From Pollutimonas sp035515055 (GTDB taxonomy: Bacteria > Pseudomonadota > Gammaproteobacteria > Burkholderiales > Burkholderiaceae_B), in contig DATJBV010000037.1 of NCBI GenBank assembly GCA_035515055.1, forward strand, positions 69,303-133,302: DNA of 64,000 nucleotides. Direction: 5' to 3'. The translations under genes were made by a program, and so were the position numbers. Of this stretch, positions 49,320 through 57,215 are shown in pieces; positions within the stretch are counted from its first letter, which is position 1, and the number at the start of each line of letters is the position of its first letter. Below the pieces are notes generated by a model that made no database searches, had not been told where the DNA came from, and saw only the letters and a program-made list of their open reading frames with translations.

Positions 49320-50561
49320 ATGCACGATTTATTACTAGTCATTAATGCAGGCAGCTCAAGCCTGAAGTTTCAGCTATATGCCATACAAGAAGCCGACACG
49401 CTTGCACTGATATATGGTGGCCAAGTCTCCGGAATTGGAAGCGCGCACCCCAACTTCAAGGTTCGCGACGCCGCTCGGTCCGTGCTGGTGGACCGGGACT
49501 TGGCCGCGTCCGATGCGGCCGATCTGGGGCTGGCGCAGCATGCTCTTGCGGAATGGCTGGGCACGCGCATCGACCGGCAGCCCATTGCCGTGGGGCATCG
49601 TATCGTTCACGGCGGCGCGCGCATGAGCGACAGCATTGTGGTGGACGATGCCGTGCTGGAATACCTGGATTCATTGTCGCCGCTGGCTCCGCTTCACCAG
49701 CACAACAATCTTGCGCCGGTGCACGTCATTCACGAACAGTGGCCCGAGATAAGGCAAGTCGCGTGCTTCGACACCGCCTTTCATCGCACCCATGACAATA
49801 TGGTGGACCGGTTCGCCTTGCCCGAATCCTTTTATGAAAGAGGAGTGCGCCGCTATGGTTTCCACGGGCTGTCCTACGACTATATTGCCCAACATTTGCG
49901 CCAGCATCTACCCGACGTCGCCTCGGGTAGGGTGGTCGCGGCGCACTTGGGGTCAGGAGCTTCGGCGTGCGCGATGGTGAATGGGCGTAGCGTCGAAAGT
50001 ACCATGGGATTTACCGCGCTCGATGGCCTGCCCATGGGGACGCGGCCAGGCCGGCTCGACGCCGGTGTCGTATTGTGGATGCTGGAGCAAGGCATGACAC
50101 ACGACGAAATCCAGCACGTTCTTTATGCCGAGTCGGGTCTGAAGGGCTTGTCGGGCATTAGCGCCGATGTGCGCGACCTCCTGGTCAGCGGGGCGCCCTC
50201 GGCAAAGCTGGCCCTATCTTATTTCGCCTACCGTACGGCTGAAAGCATTGCTGGCTTGTGTGTTGCTTCAAAGGGTCTGGATTCGCTGGTTTTCACCGCG
50301 GGAGTCGGGGAAAACTCTCCACCCGTGCGCGCCGCGATTTGCGGTCATCTGGATTGGCTGGGTATCAAGCTCGACGATGCACGGAACCGTGAAGGATCGG
50401 TGTGTATATCGGGGCGTGACAGCCGCATTGGGGTGTATGTCGTGCCTACCAACGAAGAATACGTCATTGCCCGCCAGACGCTGGAGAAAATCCGGGCATC
50501 CGCGGCTGCTAGCGCTATCTTGCCGGTCGCCGCCATGCCGCAACCCCAGCCAGTACCGTAA
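49320..50561 (+). CDS. ackA: Acetate kinase
   Basis: This 413-residue kinase interconverts acetyl phosphate plus ADP and acetate plus ATP. It opens LLLVINAGSSSLKFQLY, the acetate-kinase signature 1 region, and has HRIVHGG, FDTAFHRT, the RYGFHGLSYDYI segment and VFTAGVGENSP. The C-terminal 47 bases overlap the convergent dsbB gene; the last residues are an Ala/Pro/Gln tail and may be dispensable. Together with the upstream Pta it forms an acetate/ATP branch beside the polymer genes. Confidence 0.95.
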   Translation: MHDLLLVINAGSSSLKFQLYAIQEADTLALIYGGQVSGIGSAHPNFKVRDAARSVLVDRDLAASDAADLGLAQHALAEWLGTRIDRQPIAVGHRIVHGGARMSDSIVVDDAVLEYLDSLSPLAPLHQHNNLAPVHVIHEQWPEIRQVACFDTAFHRTHDNMVDRFALPESFYERGVRRYGFHGLSYDYIAQHLRQHLPDVASGRVVAAHLGSGASACAMVNGRSVESTMGFTALDGLPMGTRPGRLDAGVVLWMLEQGMTHDEIQHVLYAESGLKGLSGISADVRDLLVSGAPSAKLALSYFAYRTAESIAGLCVASKGLDSLVFTAGVGENSPPVRAAICGHLDWLGIKLDDARNREGSVCISGRDSRIGVYVVPTNEEYVIARQTLEKIRASAAASAILPVAAMPQPQPVP

Positions 50562-51006
50562 CCAGTACGAATAGGCCCATACCCCACAAGGCGTATTCGA
50601 TACCCAGCAGGCTGACCCTGGCATCCATGCAAGTGGCAAATATCCCGAATAGCCAGGGGATCCCCGCATCCAGGCCGCTGGAGACCATGTATCGATCGGC
50701 AAACGTCATGTCGCAGGAGAACTTATTGGCGGCTACCGTGTGTTGATACCATGCGGCCGCGACGCCAGCGCAACCTAGCGCGGCGGCGGCCGCTGCGCCC
50801 AGCCGCTGTGCCCAGCCGGCGTAGCGTCCGGCCAAGACAGCCAGCCAGCACACGGCGGCAATCGCCAGGAAAATGAAACGTTGCAATACGCACCAGGCAC
50901 AGGGCAACATGTCGAAAACATGCTGCGACACCAAGGCAGCCGCAACAGCGCCTACGCACAGCAGTGCAATAATATTAAGCAAGCGCGCGCTTGAGACTGT
51001 AGTCAT
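50515..51006 (-). CDS. dsbB: Disulfide bond formation protein B
   Basis: This 163-residue inner-membrane protein reoxidises DsbA with quinone. It has four hydrophobic segments, the first periplasmic redox pair Cys36 and Cys39 in PCAWCVLQR, and the second pair Cys98 and Cys126. The length is typical (E. coli 176). It lies six bases after marC in the glnD-marC-dsbB direction and overlaps the 3' end of ackA on the opposite strand by 47 bases. Confidence 0.94.
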   Translation of the reverse strand: MTTVSSARLLNIIALLCVGAVAAALVSQHVFDMLPCAWCVLQRFIFLAIAAVCWLAVLAGRYAGWAQRLGAAAAAALGCAGVAAAWYQHTVAANKFSCDMTFADRYMVSSGLDAGIPWLFGIFATCMDARVSLLGIEYALWGMGLFVLVTVLAGVAAWRRPAR

Positions 51007-51012
51007 GTTGCA

Positions 51013-51714
51013 TCAAATCCCGATGGCTGCCGCTTCTCGCAGCAGGTTAAGTAAGAGTTCGTGTGCGCCGTCCCACATGATTTGCACACCAAGGCAAAGC
51101 AATATGAATGCCGACAGCCGCATAAGCACAGCGGTGCCGTTAGGGCCGAGCTTGTGCAGGAATTGCGCGGCGAATTTAAGGCAGAAGTAGACCACAATGG
51201 AGGCGGCGCCGATAGCGAGGAGCGAGCCGGCCAGGTTGCTTGCGGTGGTCATGGCCGTATCGCCGTGCAATGCGGCGCCCACCGTGATGGCGGCCGATAT
51301 CGCGCCAGGTCCGCAGATCATGGGAAACGTCAACGGATAAAACGCCTTGGCGCGCACCTGTTCCAGCGAATAGGCTACGGCCATATTCTGGGCCTGCTCG
51401 GCATCGTGATCCGAGGCGCCGACCAGCCGCCAGGCGGTGGCGACCACCAAGAGCCCGCCGCCCACACGGATGATGGGCAGCGAAATGCCGAAGAACACCA
51501 GGACAAGGTTGCCTGCCACCATGGCGACCGCCAGCATCAGGCAAATATTGAAGGCGACGCGTTGCGCCAGTTGCGTCCTGGCGTGCGCGCTTGCCCCTTC
51601 GGTGAGGGTAAGGAAAATGGGCGCTACCGCGGGCGGATTCAGAATGGGCAGTAGTGTCGCAAGGGCAAAAAGGAAACTGCGCCCGAAATTGATGAACAAA
51701 TCGTTGAAGGCCAT
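51013..51714 (-). CDS. MarC/UPF0056 family membrane protein
   Basis: This 233-residue inner-membrane protein has six hydrophobic segments and family motifs LPILNPPAVAPIFLTLT, RVGGGLLVVATAW and FPLTFPMICGPG-like spacing. MarC was once linked to multiple antibiotic resistance, but no function has been proved. The frame extends upstream to 51816 inside glnD, but the ATG at 51714, 25 bases after the glnD stop, gives the family N-terminus. Confidence 0.88.
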   Translation of the reverse strand: MAFNDLFINFGRSFLFALATLLPILNPPAVAPIFLTLTEGASAHARTQLAQRVAFNICLMLAVAMVAGNLVLVFFGISLPIIRVGGGLLVVATAWRLVGASDHDAEQAQNMAVAYSLEQVRAKAFYPLTFPMICGPGAISAAITVGAALHGDTAMTTASNLAGSLLAIGAASIVVYFCLKFAAQFLHKLGPNGTAVLMRLSAFILLCLGVQIMWDGAHELLLNLLREAAAIGI

Positions 51715-51739
51715 GACGATAGCGCGCAGTATAAGTGGA

Positions 51740-54325
51740 TTAAGGGGTTGTGCTATCGAGTGTGGAAAGCACGTCGCGCTCGAATTGCAGCTGCGCCCGC
51801 GGGTGGCCCAATACATCGCCCTCGATGATGAAAATGTCTTCGACCCTGTCGCCGAGCGTCAAGACTTTTGCCATCTTCAGATTGATGGAGTTCGCCGCGA
51901 ATACTTGCGCAAGACTATACAGGAGACCAGGCCTGTCCGCCGCGGTAACGGACAATCGCCAAGACGAACTGCGTTCGTCCGGCTGCAGCTCAACGTTTGG
52001 AACAATGGGAAACACCCGGGCCCGCCGCGACCCGGGGCGAGGGTTGGCCGCCGTCGATGGGTCAGCGGCTTTCTTTTCGCGAGGCGAACGTAGCTGAACA
52101 TCCAGTTCATGTTCAACCAGCGAAGCATTCGATCTATAGTCTTTGTCGTATGGTCCGAGCAAGACAATAAAACTGTCCAACGCCCAGCCGTGATGCGTGG
52201 TGTGTATGCGGGCGTCTTGCACGCTGAGGCCTCGCCGGTCGAAGTAGCGGCAGATAGTCACGAACAAGTCCTCGACATCTTTGGTGTAAACCATGACTTG
52301 CAGCGCCTGGTTCTGGCCGACGACCCTGGCTTTCACGACGGGCTCCGGCGAGTTGACCCGGTAGTACAAATGGCGCGTGTGCCAGGCGATATCGCTGGCT
52401 TCATGGCGCAGGAAATAAGCAATGTCCAGTTGATCCCAGAAGGCGTCGCGGCTTTCGTCGCGCAGGCCCAACAGGCGAATTTCGTTCGCGGCCAGCGCCT
52501 TGCGTTGCGCGAGCACCGTGCCCGTATCCGGCTGGGCTCCACCCAGCGCGGCCAGCGTCTGACGATACAAGTCCTCGAGCAACTTGCCTTTCCAGGAGTT
52601 CCACACCTTGGGGCTGGTTCCGCGTATATCGGCAACGGTAAGCAGATAAAGCGCGGTCAGGCGCCGTTCGTCCCGCACGCAATGGGAAAAGTCCTGAATT
52701 ACGCCGGGATCGCTAAGGTCGCGCTTCTGCGCCACCATGGACATGGTCAGGTGGTGGCGCACGAGAAACTCGACCAGTTCGGCGTCCGCGCCTTCGATGC
52801 CGTGATCCTGGCAGAAGCGGCGTGCCTCGATGGCGCCAAGTTCGGAATGGTCGCCACCCCGACCTTTGGCAATGTCGTGATAGAGCGCCGCAACGTAGAG
52901 CAGCCAATGGCGGTCAAAGTCCGCAATCAATTGGCTGGCCAGCGGATACTCCTGCGCGTGTTCGGGCATGGTGAAGCGGCGCAGGTTGCGCACGACCATT
53001 AGTATGTGCTGGTCCACCGTGTACGCATGGAACAAGTCATGCTGCATCTGGCCGACAATGCGGCGGAATACCGGCAGGTAACGCGGCAGGATATTCAGCA
53101 TGGTCATGCGGCGCAATGCGTGAACGATTCCACGCGGTTGCTGCAGGATTTGTATGAACTGCCTGCGATTCACCGGGTTCTGGCGGAATTGCGCATCGAT
53201 GCGGCGTCGGGCATTCCACATGGCCCGCAAGGTCTGGGCCGACAGCCCCGACACGTCGGGGTGTTGTTGCATGACCAGAAAGGCGCGCAGCAACAGTGCG
53301 GGGTTGCGGGCAAAACTGTCTTCGCGTCGGCTCTGCAGGCGGCCCCGTACAATCTGAAAGTCATCGTCGATGATGCGCACGTGGTCGGTCGCGGCGGGAA
53401 AGAGCAGTTCCTCGATGCTCTGCATCAGGATGGTATTCAACTGGTTGACCGCCCTGGCTGCCCAATAATACCTCTGCATAAGAATTTCGCTGGGGCGCCG
53501 GTTCTTGACCGCGCTGAACCCGTATATGGCCGCAAGCGCCGGCTGCAGGTCGAAAAGGACGCGATCCTCGCGGCGTCCGCTCAGCAAATGCAATTCGATG
53601 CGCAGGCGCTTGAACGCCGATTCCGCGCGGCGTAGCGAGCGCAATTCGGCAGGTGTCAATAAATCGGTACGGACGACCTCCGCCCAGGTGCGTCCAAGGC
53701 CCGCCGCTTGCGCCACCCATAACACCACCTGCAAATCCCGCAGTCCACCGGGAGCCTCTTTGCAATTGGGCTCGAGCGCATACGGCGTATCCTGGTGACG
53801 TGCGTGGCGCTGCTGCATTTCAGCGCGCTTGGCCTGGAAAAAGGTCTGCACGTCCATTTGGTCGCGCATCAGGAGTTCGAGCTGTTTAAGCAACTGCCGG
53901 TCGCCTACCAGCCACCGCGCTTCCATGAGTGCGGTTTCAACGGTTATGTCATTCGCCGCCTCACGCTGGCAGTCCGCCAGCGTGCGCACGCTATGCCCGG
54001 GCTCGATGCCCAGGTCCCACATTGCCGCAATCAACGCCTCGATCATGGCGGTATCGGTATCGCTCGGCGGATCGCGCAACAAGACCAGGACATCGACATC
54101 GGAATAGGGATATAGCTCTCCGCGCCCATAACCCCCGACCGCGACCAATGCTGAGCCTGGCGGCAGGGGGTACGCGCGGACCAGATCCCTCAGGGTCTGA
54201 TCCATGATGCGCCGTAACGCGCCAAGCAGCTGGTCGGGACGCAGATGCTCGCGGAACCGTTGTATGGCCTCGTTGCGACGTTCGGCCAACTGATCGCGCA
54301 ATAAGGCTACGGTGGGCGTGCGCAT
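51740..54325 (-). CDS. glnD: Bifunctional PII uridylyltransferase/uridylyl-removing enzyme
   Basis: This 861-residue nitrogen sensor uridylylates PII when glutamine is low and removes UMP when it is high. The nucleotidyltransferase motif AVGGYGRGELYPYSDVDVL is at residues 62-80 (Asp76, Asp78). An HD hydrolase domain follows (about 430-560; ALYHDIAKGRGGDHSELG), then two C-terminal ACT domains (about 650-860) that sense glutamine. The length is as expected (E. coli 890). It lies 20 bases after map, the usual map-glnD order. Confidence 0.96.
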   Translation of the reverse strand: MRTPTVALLRDQLAERRNEAIQRFREHLRPDQLLGALRRIMDQTLRDLVRAYPLPPGSALVAVGGYGRGELYPYSDVDVLVLLRDPPSDTDTAMIEALIAAMWDLGIEPGHSVRTLADCQREAANDITVETALMEARWLVGDRQLLKQLELLMRDQMDVQTFFQAKRAEMQQRHARHQDTPYALEPNCKEAPGGLRDLQVVLWVAQAAGLGRTWAEVVRTDLLTPAELRSLRRAESAFKRLRIELHLLSGRREDRVLFDLQPALAAIYGFSAVKNRRPSEILMQRYYWAARAVNQLNTILMQSIEELLFPAATDHVRIIDDDFQIVRGRLQSRREDSFARNPALLLRAFLVMQQHPDVSGLSAQTLRAMWNARRRIDAQFRQNPVNRRQFIQILQQPRGIVHALRRMTMLNILPRYLPVFRRIVGQMQHDLFHAYTVDQHILMVVRNLRRFTMPEHAQEYPLASQLIADFDRHWLLYVAALYHDIAKGRGGDHSELGAIEARRFCQDHGIEGADAELVEFLVRHHLTMSMVAQKRDLSDPGVIQDFSHCVRDERRLTALYLLTVADIRGTSPKVWNSWKGKLLEDLYRQTLAALGGAQPDTGTVLAQRKALAANEIRLLGLRDESRDAFWDQLDIAYFLRHEASDIAWHTRHLYYRVNSPEPVVKARVVGQNQALQVMVYTKDVEDLFVTICRYFDRRGLSVQDARIHTTHHGWALDSFIVLLGPYDKDYRSNASLVEHELDVQLRSPREKKAADPSTAANPRPGSRRARVFPIVPNVELQPDERSSSWRLSVTAADRPGLLYSLAQVFAANSINLKMAKVLTLGDRVEDIFIIEGDVLGHPRAQLQFERDVLSTLDSTTP

Positions 54326-54345
54326 GGTCCGCCTGTGAATAGGGC

Positions 54346-55152
54346 TTAGGCCGCCTTCACGAAGGCGGGGAGTGCGGGCATGCCTTTGGATACAGTAAGG
54401 ATTTCATAGCCTGTATCGGTTACCAGGAGACTGTGCTCCCACTGTGCCGACAGTGTGTGGTCGCGCGTGACGACCGTCCAGCCGTCGGCCAGTGTGCGGA
54501 TTTCGCGCCGGCCCGCATTGATCATGGGCTCGATCGTGAATATCATGCCTGGTTCAAGCGTGACGCCGGTTCCTGGTTTTCCATAATGCAGCACTTGTGG
54601 ATCTTGATGGAACTTGCGGCCGACGCCATGCCCGCAATATTCACGAACGACCGAAAAGCCAGCCTTTTCGGCATGCTTCTGTATGGCGTTACCGATGTCG
54701 CCCAGCGTGGCGCCGGGGCGAACTTGCTCGATGCCGAGCCACATGCATTCGTAGGTGGTCTCGGTCAGCCGGCGAGCAAGGATGGAAGGTTCGCCTACAT
54801 AGTACATGCGGCTTGTATCGCCAAACCAGCCATCCTTGATGACAGTGACGTCGATATTCATGATGTCGCCGTTCTTCAAAACCTTTTCGCCGGGGATGCC
54901 ATGGCAAATCACATGATTGACCGATGTGCAGATGGATCCTGGGAATGGGGTGTAGCCTGGCGGGGCGTAGCCCACCGTCGCCGACTGAACCTTGAGTTCG
55001 TTGGTAATGAAATCCAGACACAGACGATCGAGTTCGCCGGTAGTGATGCCGGCGCGGACGTGCGGCTCGAGGAAGTCCAGCGTGGCGGCGGCGGCCTGGC
55101 AGGCGGCGCGCATTTTATCGAGATCGGCGGGGTCGGTAACTATAACACTCAT
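54346..55152 (-). CDS. map: Methionine aminopeptidase, type I
   Basis: This 268-residue metalloenzyme removes N-terminal Met from new proteins. The metal ligands are visible in order: Asp in MNIDVTVIKDGWFGDTS (two), His in EYCGHGVGRKFH, Glu in FTIEPMINAG, and Glu near the end in QWEHSLLVTDTGYEILT. The length matches E. coli Map (264). It diverges from rpsB, and the promoters of the two genes overlap. Confidence 0.97.
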   Translation of the reverse strand: MSVIVTDPADLDKMRAACQAAAATLDFLEPHVRAGITTGELDRLCLDFITNELKVQSATVGYAPPGYTPFPGSICTSVNHVICHGIPGEKVLKNGDIMNIDVTVIKDGWFGDTSRMYYVGEPSILARRLTETTYECMWLGIEQVRPGATLGDIGNAIQKHAEKAGFSVVREYCGHGVGRKFHQDPQVLHYGKPGTGVTLEPGMIFTIEPMINAGRREIRTLADGWTVVTRDHTLSAQWEHSLLVTDTGYEILTVSKGMPALPAFVKAA

Positions 55153-55158
55153 GGTAAC

Positions 55159-55188
55159 TTGAACTAGGTGGCCTAAAAATAGTAGAAT
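55159..55188 (+). promoter_or_regulatory. Predicted rpsB promoter
   Basis: TTGAAC (55159-55164) and TAGAAT (55183-55188) are separated by 18 bases. The start site would be near 55195, giving a leader of about 175 bases that contains the structured elements at 55221-55281. The -10 shares two bases with the map -10 on the other strand. Confidence 0.65.
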
Positions 55189-55216
55189 TATAGGCTTTCT
55201 TGAATTTTCATTAGAA
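55187..55216 (-). promoter_or_regulatory. Predicted map-glnD promoter
   Basis: On the minus strand a perfect TATAAT (55192-55187) has an upstream TTCTAA (55216-55211) at 18 bases. The start site would be near 55180, about 27 bases before the map ATG. The -35 match is modest. Confidence 0.5.
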
Positions 55217-55220
55217 AGCC

Positions 55221-55281
55221 CGTAGTGCGAAAGCGCTGCGGAGATGCCACCGACGTGCCATGACTATGGCATTGATGTGGC
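55221..55281 (+). ncRNA. Structured rpsB leader RNA, possible S2 autoregulatory site
   Basis: Two stems stand between the promoter and rpsB. The first (55221-55240) is an eight-pair stem, including two G-U pairs, capped by a GAAA tetraloop. The second is nested: GCCAC (55246-55250) pairs with GTGGC (55277-55281), enclosing a TGCCAT/ATGGCA stem with loop GACT (55256-55271) and a symmetric five-by-five internal loop. rpsB leaders in gammaproteobacteria bind S2 to repress translation; an equivalent role here is inferred from position and structure. Confidence 0.5.
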
Positions 55282-55370
55282 GTGCGTCAAAAATCGCGTG
55301 CTGGTTAAAACAGGGTGTCTGGATCAACCGGATACTAGCCTAGCACAAGACCAAACCCTCGGAGAATTTT

Positions 55371-56120
55371 ATGTCGTTAATGCGCGAAATGCTTGAAGCC
55401 GGTGTCCACTTCGGCCACCAGACACGTTACTGGAACCCAAAGATGGCACCGTACATCTTCGGTCACCGTAACAAGATACACATCGTCAACCTCGAACAAA
55501 CCGTGGTCAAGTACCAGGAAGCCGCGAAGTTCGTCCGCCAAGTCGCGGCCCGCGGCGGCAATGTATTGTTCGTCGGCACCAAGCGCGCGGCGCGCGAGCT
55601 CGTCGCCGCCGAAGCGGCACGTTGCGGCATGCCTTATGTCGACAGCCGTTGGCTGGGCGGCATGATGACCAACTTCAAAACGGTCAAGAGCTCCATCAAG
55701 CGCCTGAAAGAAATGGAAGTGCAGGTTGCCGACGGCGCCACCGAGCGCATGAGCAAGAAAGAAGCGCTGATGTTTGATCGCGAACTCGAAAAATTGAACA
55801 AGGCCATTGGCGGCATCAAGGACATGAACACGTTGCCAGAGGCGTTGTTCGTCATTGACGTCGGCTACCACAAGATCGCCATCGCCGAAGCCAAGACGCT
55901 GGGCATTCCGGTTGTGGCCGTGGTCGACACGAACCACTCGCCCGACGGCATCGAACACGTCATTCCCGGCAACGACGACTCGGCAAAGGCAATTGCTCTG
56001 TACGCCCGCGGAATGGCTGATGCCGTTCTGGAAGGCCGCGAGCAAAACCTCAACGGCCTGGTCGAAGAGATTGCCGAAGGCGATGAAGAGTTCGTCGAGG
56101 TCGACCAAAACCGCGAATAA
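55371..56120 (+). CDS. rpsB: 30S ribosomal protein S2
   Basis: This 249-residue protein is a late-assembling component of the small subunit, near the mRNA exit. It starts MSLMREMLEAGVHFGHQTRYWNPKM... in its usual form (first 20 residues match S2 signature 1 region) and carries the second signature ALFVIDVGYHKIAIAEA. The length agrees with the family. A CGGAGAA site precedes ATG 55371. It heads the rpsB-tsf-pyrH-frr operon. Confidence 0.98.
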   Translation: MSLMREMLEAGVHFGHQTRYWNPKMAPYIFGHRNKIHIVNLEQTVVKYQEAAKFVRQVAARGGNVLFVGTKRAARELVAAEAARCGMPYVDSRWLGGMMTNFKTVKSSIKRLKEMEVQVADGATERMSKKEALMFDRELEKLNKAIGGIKDMNTLPEALFVIDVGYHKIAIAEAKTLGIPVVAVVDTNHSPDGIEHVIPGNDDSAKAIALYARGMADAVLEGREQNLNGLVEEIAEGDEEFVEVDQNRE

Positions 56121-56165
56121 GTTTATTCCTCGCCTGGCGCGGATGTTGGCTGGTCGTGCCGGTAC

Positions 56166-56181
56166 GCGGCTGGCCAGCCGC
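56166..56181 (+). repeat. 16-bp palindrome between rpsB and tsf
   Basis: GCGGCTGGCCAGCCGC is a perfect palindrome, flanked by GGTAC (56161-56165) and GTACC (56191-56195), which could close a larger stem around it. It lies just before the terminator-like hairpin at 56198 and could act as an alternative structure in attenuation. Confidence 0.45.
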
Positions 56182-56197
56182 ACTTGATTCGTACCCG

Positions 56198-56223
56198 CCC
56201 CGGCCATGCCGGGGTCTGTTTTA
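56198..56223 (+). terminator. Attenuator-like terminator between rpsB and tsf
   Basis: CCCCGGC (56198-56204) pairs with GCCGGGG (56208-56214) around a three-base loop CAT and is followed by TCTGTTTTA. It ends just before the tsf ribosome binding site. Partial termination would lower tsf relative to rpsB, as reported for the same junction in E. coli. Confidence 0.65.
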
Positions 56224-56240
56224 GTGAACTGGAGAAAATA

Positions 56241-57119
56241 GTGGCTCAAATTACGGCATCTATGGTTAAAGAACTGCGCGAGAAAACTGACGCGCCCATG
56301 ATGGAATGCAAAAAGGCACTCACCGAAGCAGACGGCGATTTGGCCCGCGCTGAAGAAATTCTCCGCGTAAAACTGGGCAACAAGGCCAGCAAGGCAGCCA
56401 CGCGCGTCACCGCCGAAGGCCTTGTGGGCTTGCATATGTCGGCCGACGGCAAGCGCGGTACGGTCGTCGAAGTCAATTGCGAAACCGATTTTGTCGCAAA
56501 GAACGACGATTTCCTCGGTTTCCTGAACCAGCTGGCCGAACTCATTACCGATAAAAACCCCGCAGACGTCGCGGCGCTGAACAATCTTCCCATGGCCGGC
56601 GGCACTGTCGAGTCGACTCGCGCCGCCTTGGTCGGCAAGATCGGCGAGAACATCTCCGTGCGCCGCTTCCAACGCTTTGAAACGACCGACAAGCTTGCCA
56701 GCTACGTGCACGGCGGGCGTATCGGCGTCCTGGTCGAGTTCTCCGGTCCGGACGAAACGGGCAAAGACCTGGCCATGCACATCGCGGCCACCAAGCCGAA
56801 GGCGCTCGACGCCAGCGGCGTGCCAGCCGCCGATATCGCTGCCGAGCGCTCGGTTGCGGAACAAAAGGCCGCCGAGTCCGGCAAGCCTGCGGAAATCATC
56901 ACCAAGATGGTCGAAGGCTCCGTCCAGAAGTACTTGAAGGAAGTAACGCTGTTGTCCCAGCCCTTCGTCAAGAACGACAAACAGTCCGTTGAGCAGATGC
57001 TCAAGGAAAAGAACGCGAAGATCACGGGATTCGCCCTGTATGTCGTCGGCGAAGGCATCGAGAAAAAATCGGAAGACTTTGCCGCTGAAGTAGCCGCTGC
57101 GGCTGCCGGTACGGCATAA
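56241..57119 (+). CDS. tsf: Elongation factor Ts
   Basis: This 292-residue factor exchanges GDP for GTP on EF-Tu. It begins with MAQITASMVKELREKTDAPM, followed by the signature MECKKALTEADGDLARAEEIL and the CETDFVAKNDDF core motif. The start is a GTG (56241) with a strong CTGGAGA site. The length matches the family. It follows rpsB after 120 bases of structured RNA. Confidence 0.98.
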   Translation: MAQITASMVKELREKTDAPMMECKKALTEADGDLARAEEILRVKLGNKASKAATRVTAEGLVGLHMSADGKRGTVVEVNCETDFVAKNDDFLGFLNQLAELITDKNPADVAALNNLPMAGGTVESTRAALVGKIGENISVRRFQRFETTDKLASYVHGGRIGVLVEFSGPDETGKDLAMHIAATKPKALDASGVPAADIAAERSVAEQKAAESGKPAEIITKMVEGSVQKYLKEVTLLSQPFVKNDKQSVEQMLKEKNAKITGFALYVVGEGIEKKSEDFAAEVAAAAAGTA

Positions 57120-57124
57120 TCTCT

Positions 57125-57176
57125 GCCAGCTGCACAGAATGCCCGGCTTGCGTGTACGCGCAAGCCGGGCGCTGGC
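57125..57176 (+). other. Long hairpin between tsf and pyrH
   Basis: GCCCGGCTTGCG (57141-57152) pairs perfectly with CGCAAGCCGGGC (57159-57170), and an outer GCCAGC/GCTGGC pair (57125-57130 and 57171-57176) extends the stem across a one-sided ten-base bulge. No T run follows. It is likely a processing or stability element, or a weak terminator, in the polycistronic transcript. Confidence 0.55.
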
Positions 57177-57215
57177 TTACACTTTCGTTGGACTGTTTCA
57201 CCTGGGATATTAGCT

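Noticed and set aside
55377..56864. 495-codon frame antisense to rpsB and tsf
   Set aside because: It crosses two essential, highly conserved genes and shows no independent signals of coding.
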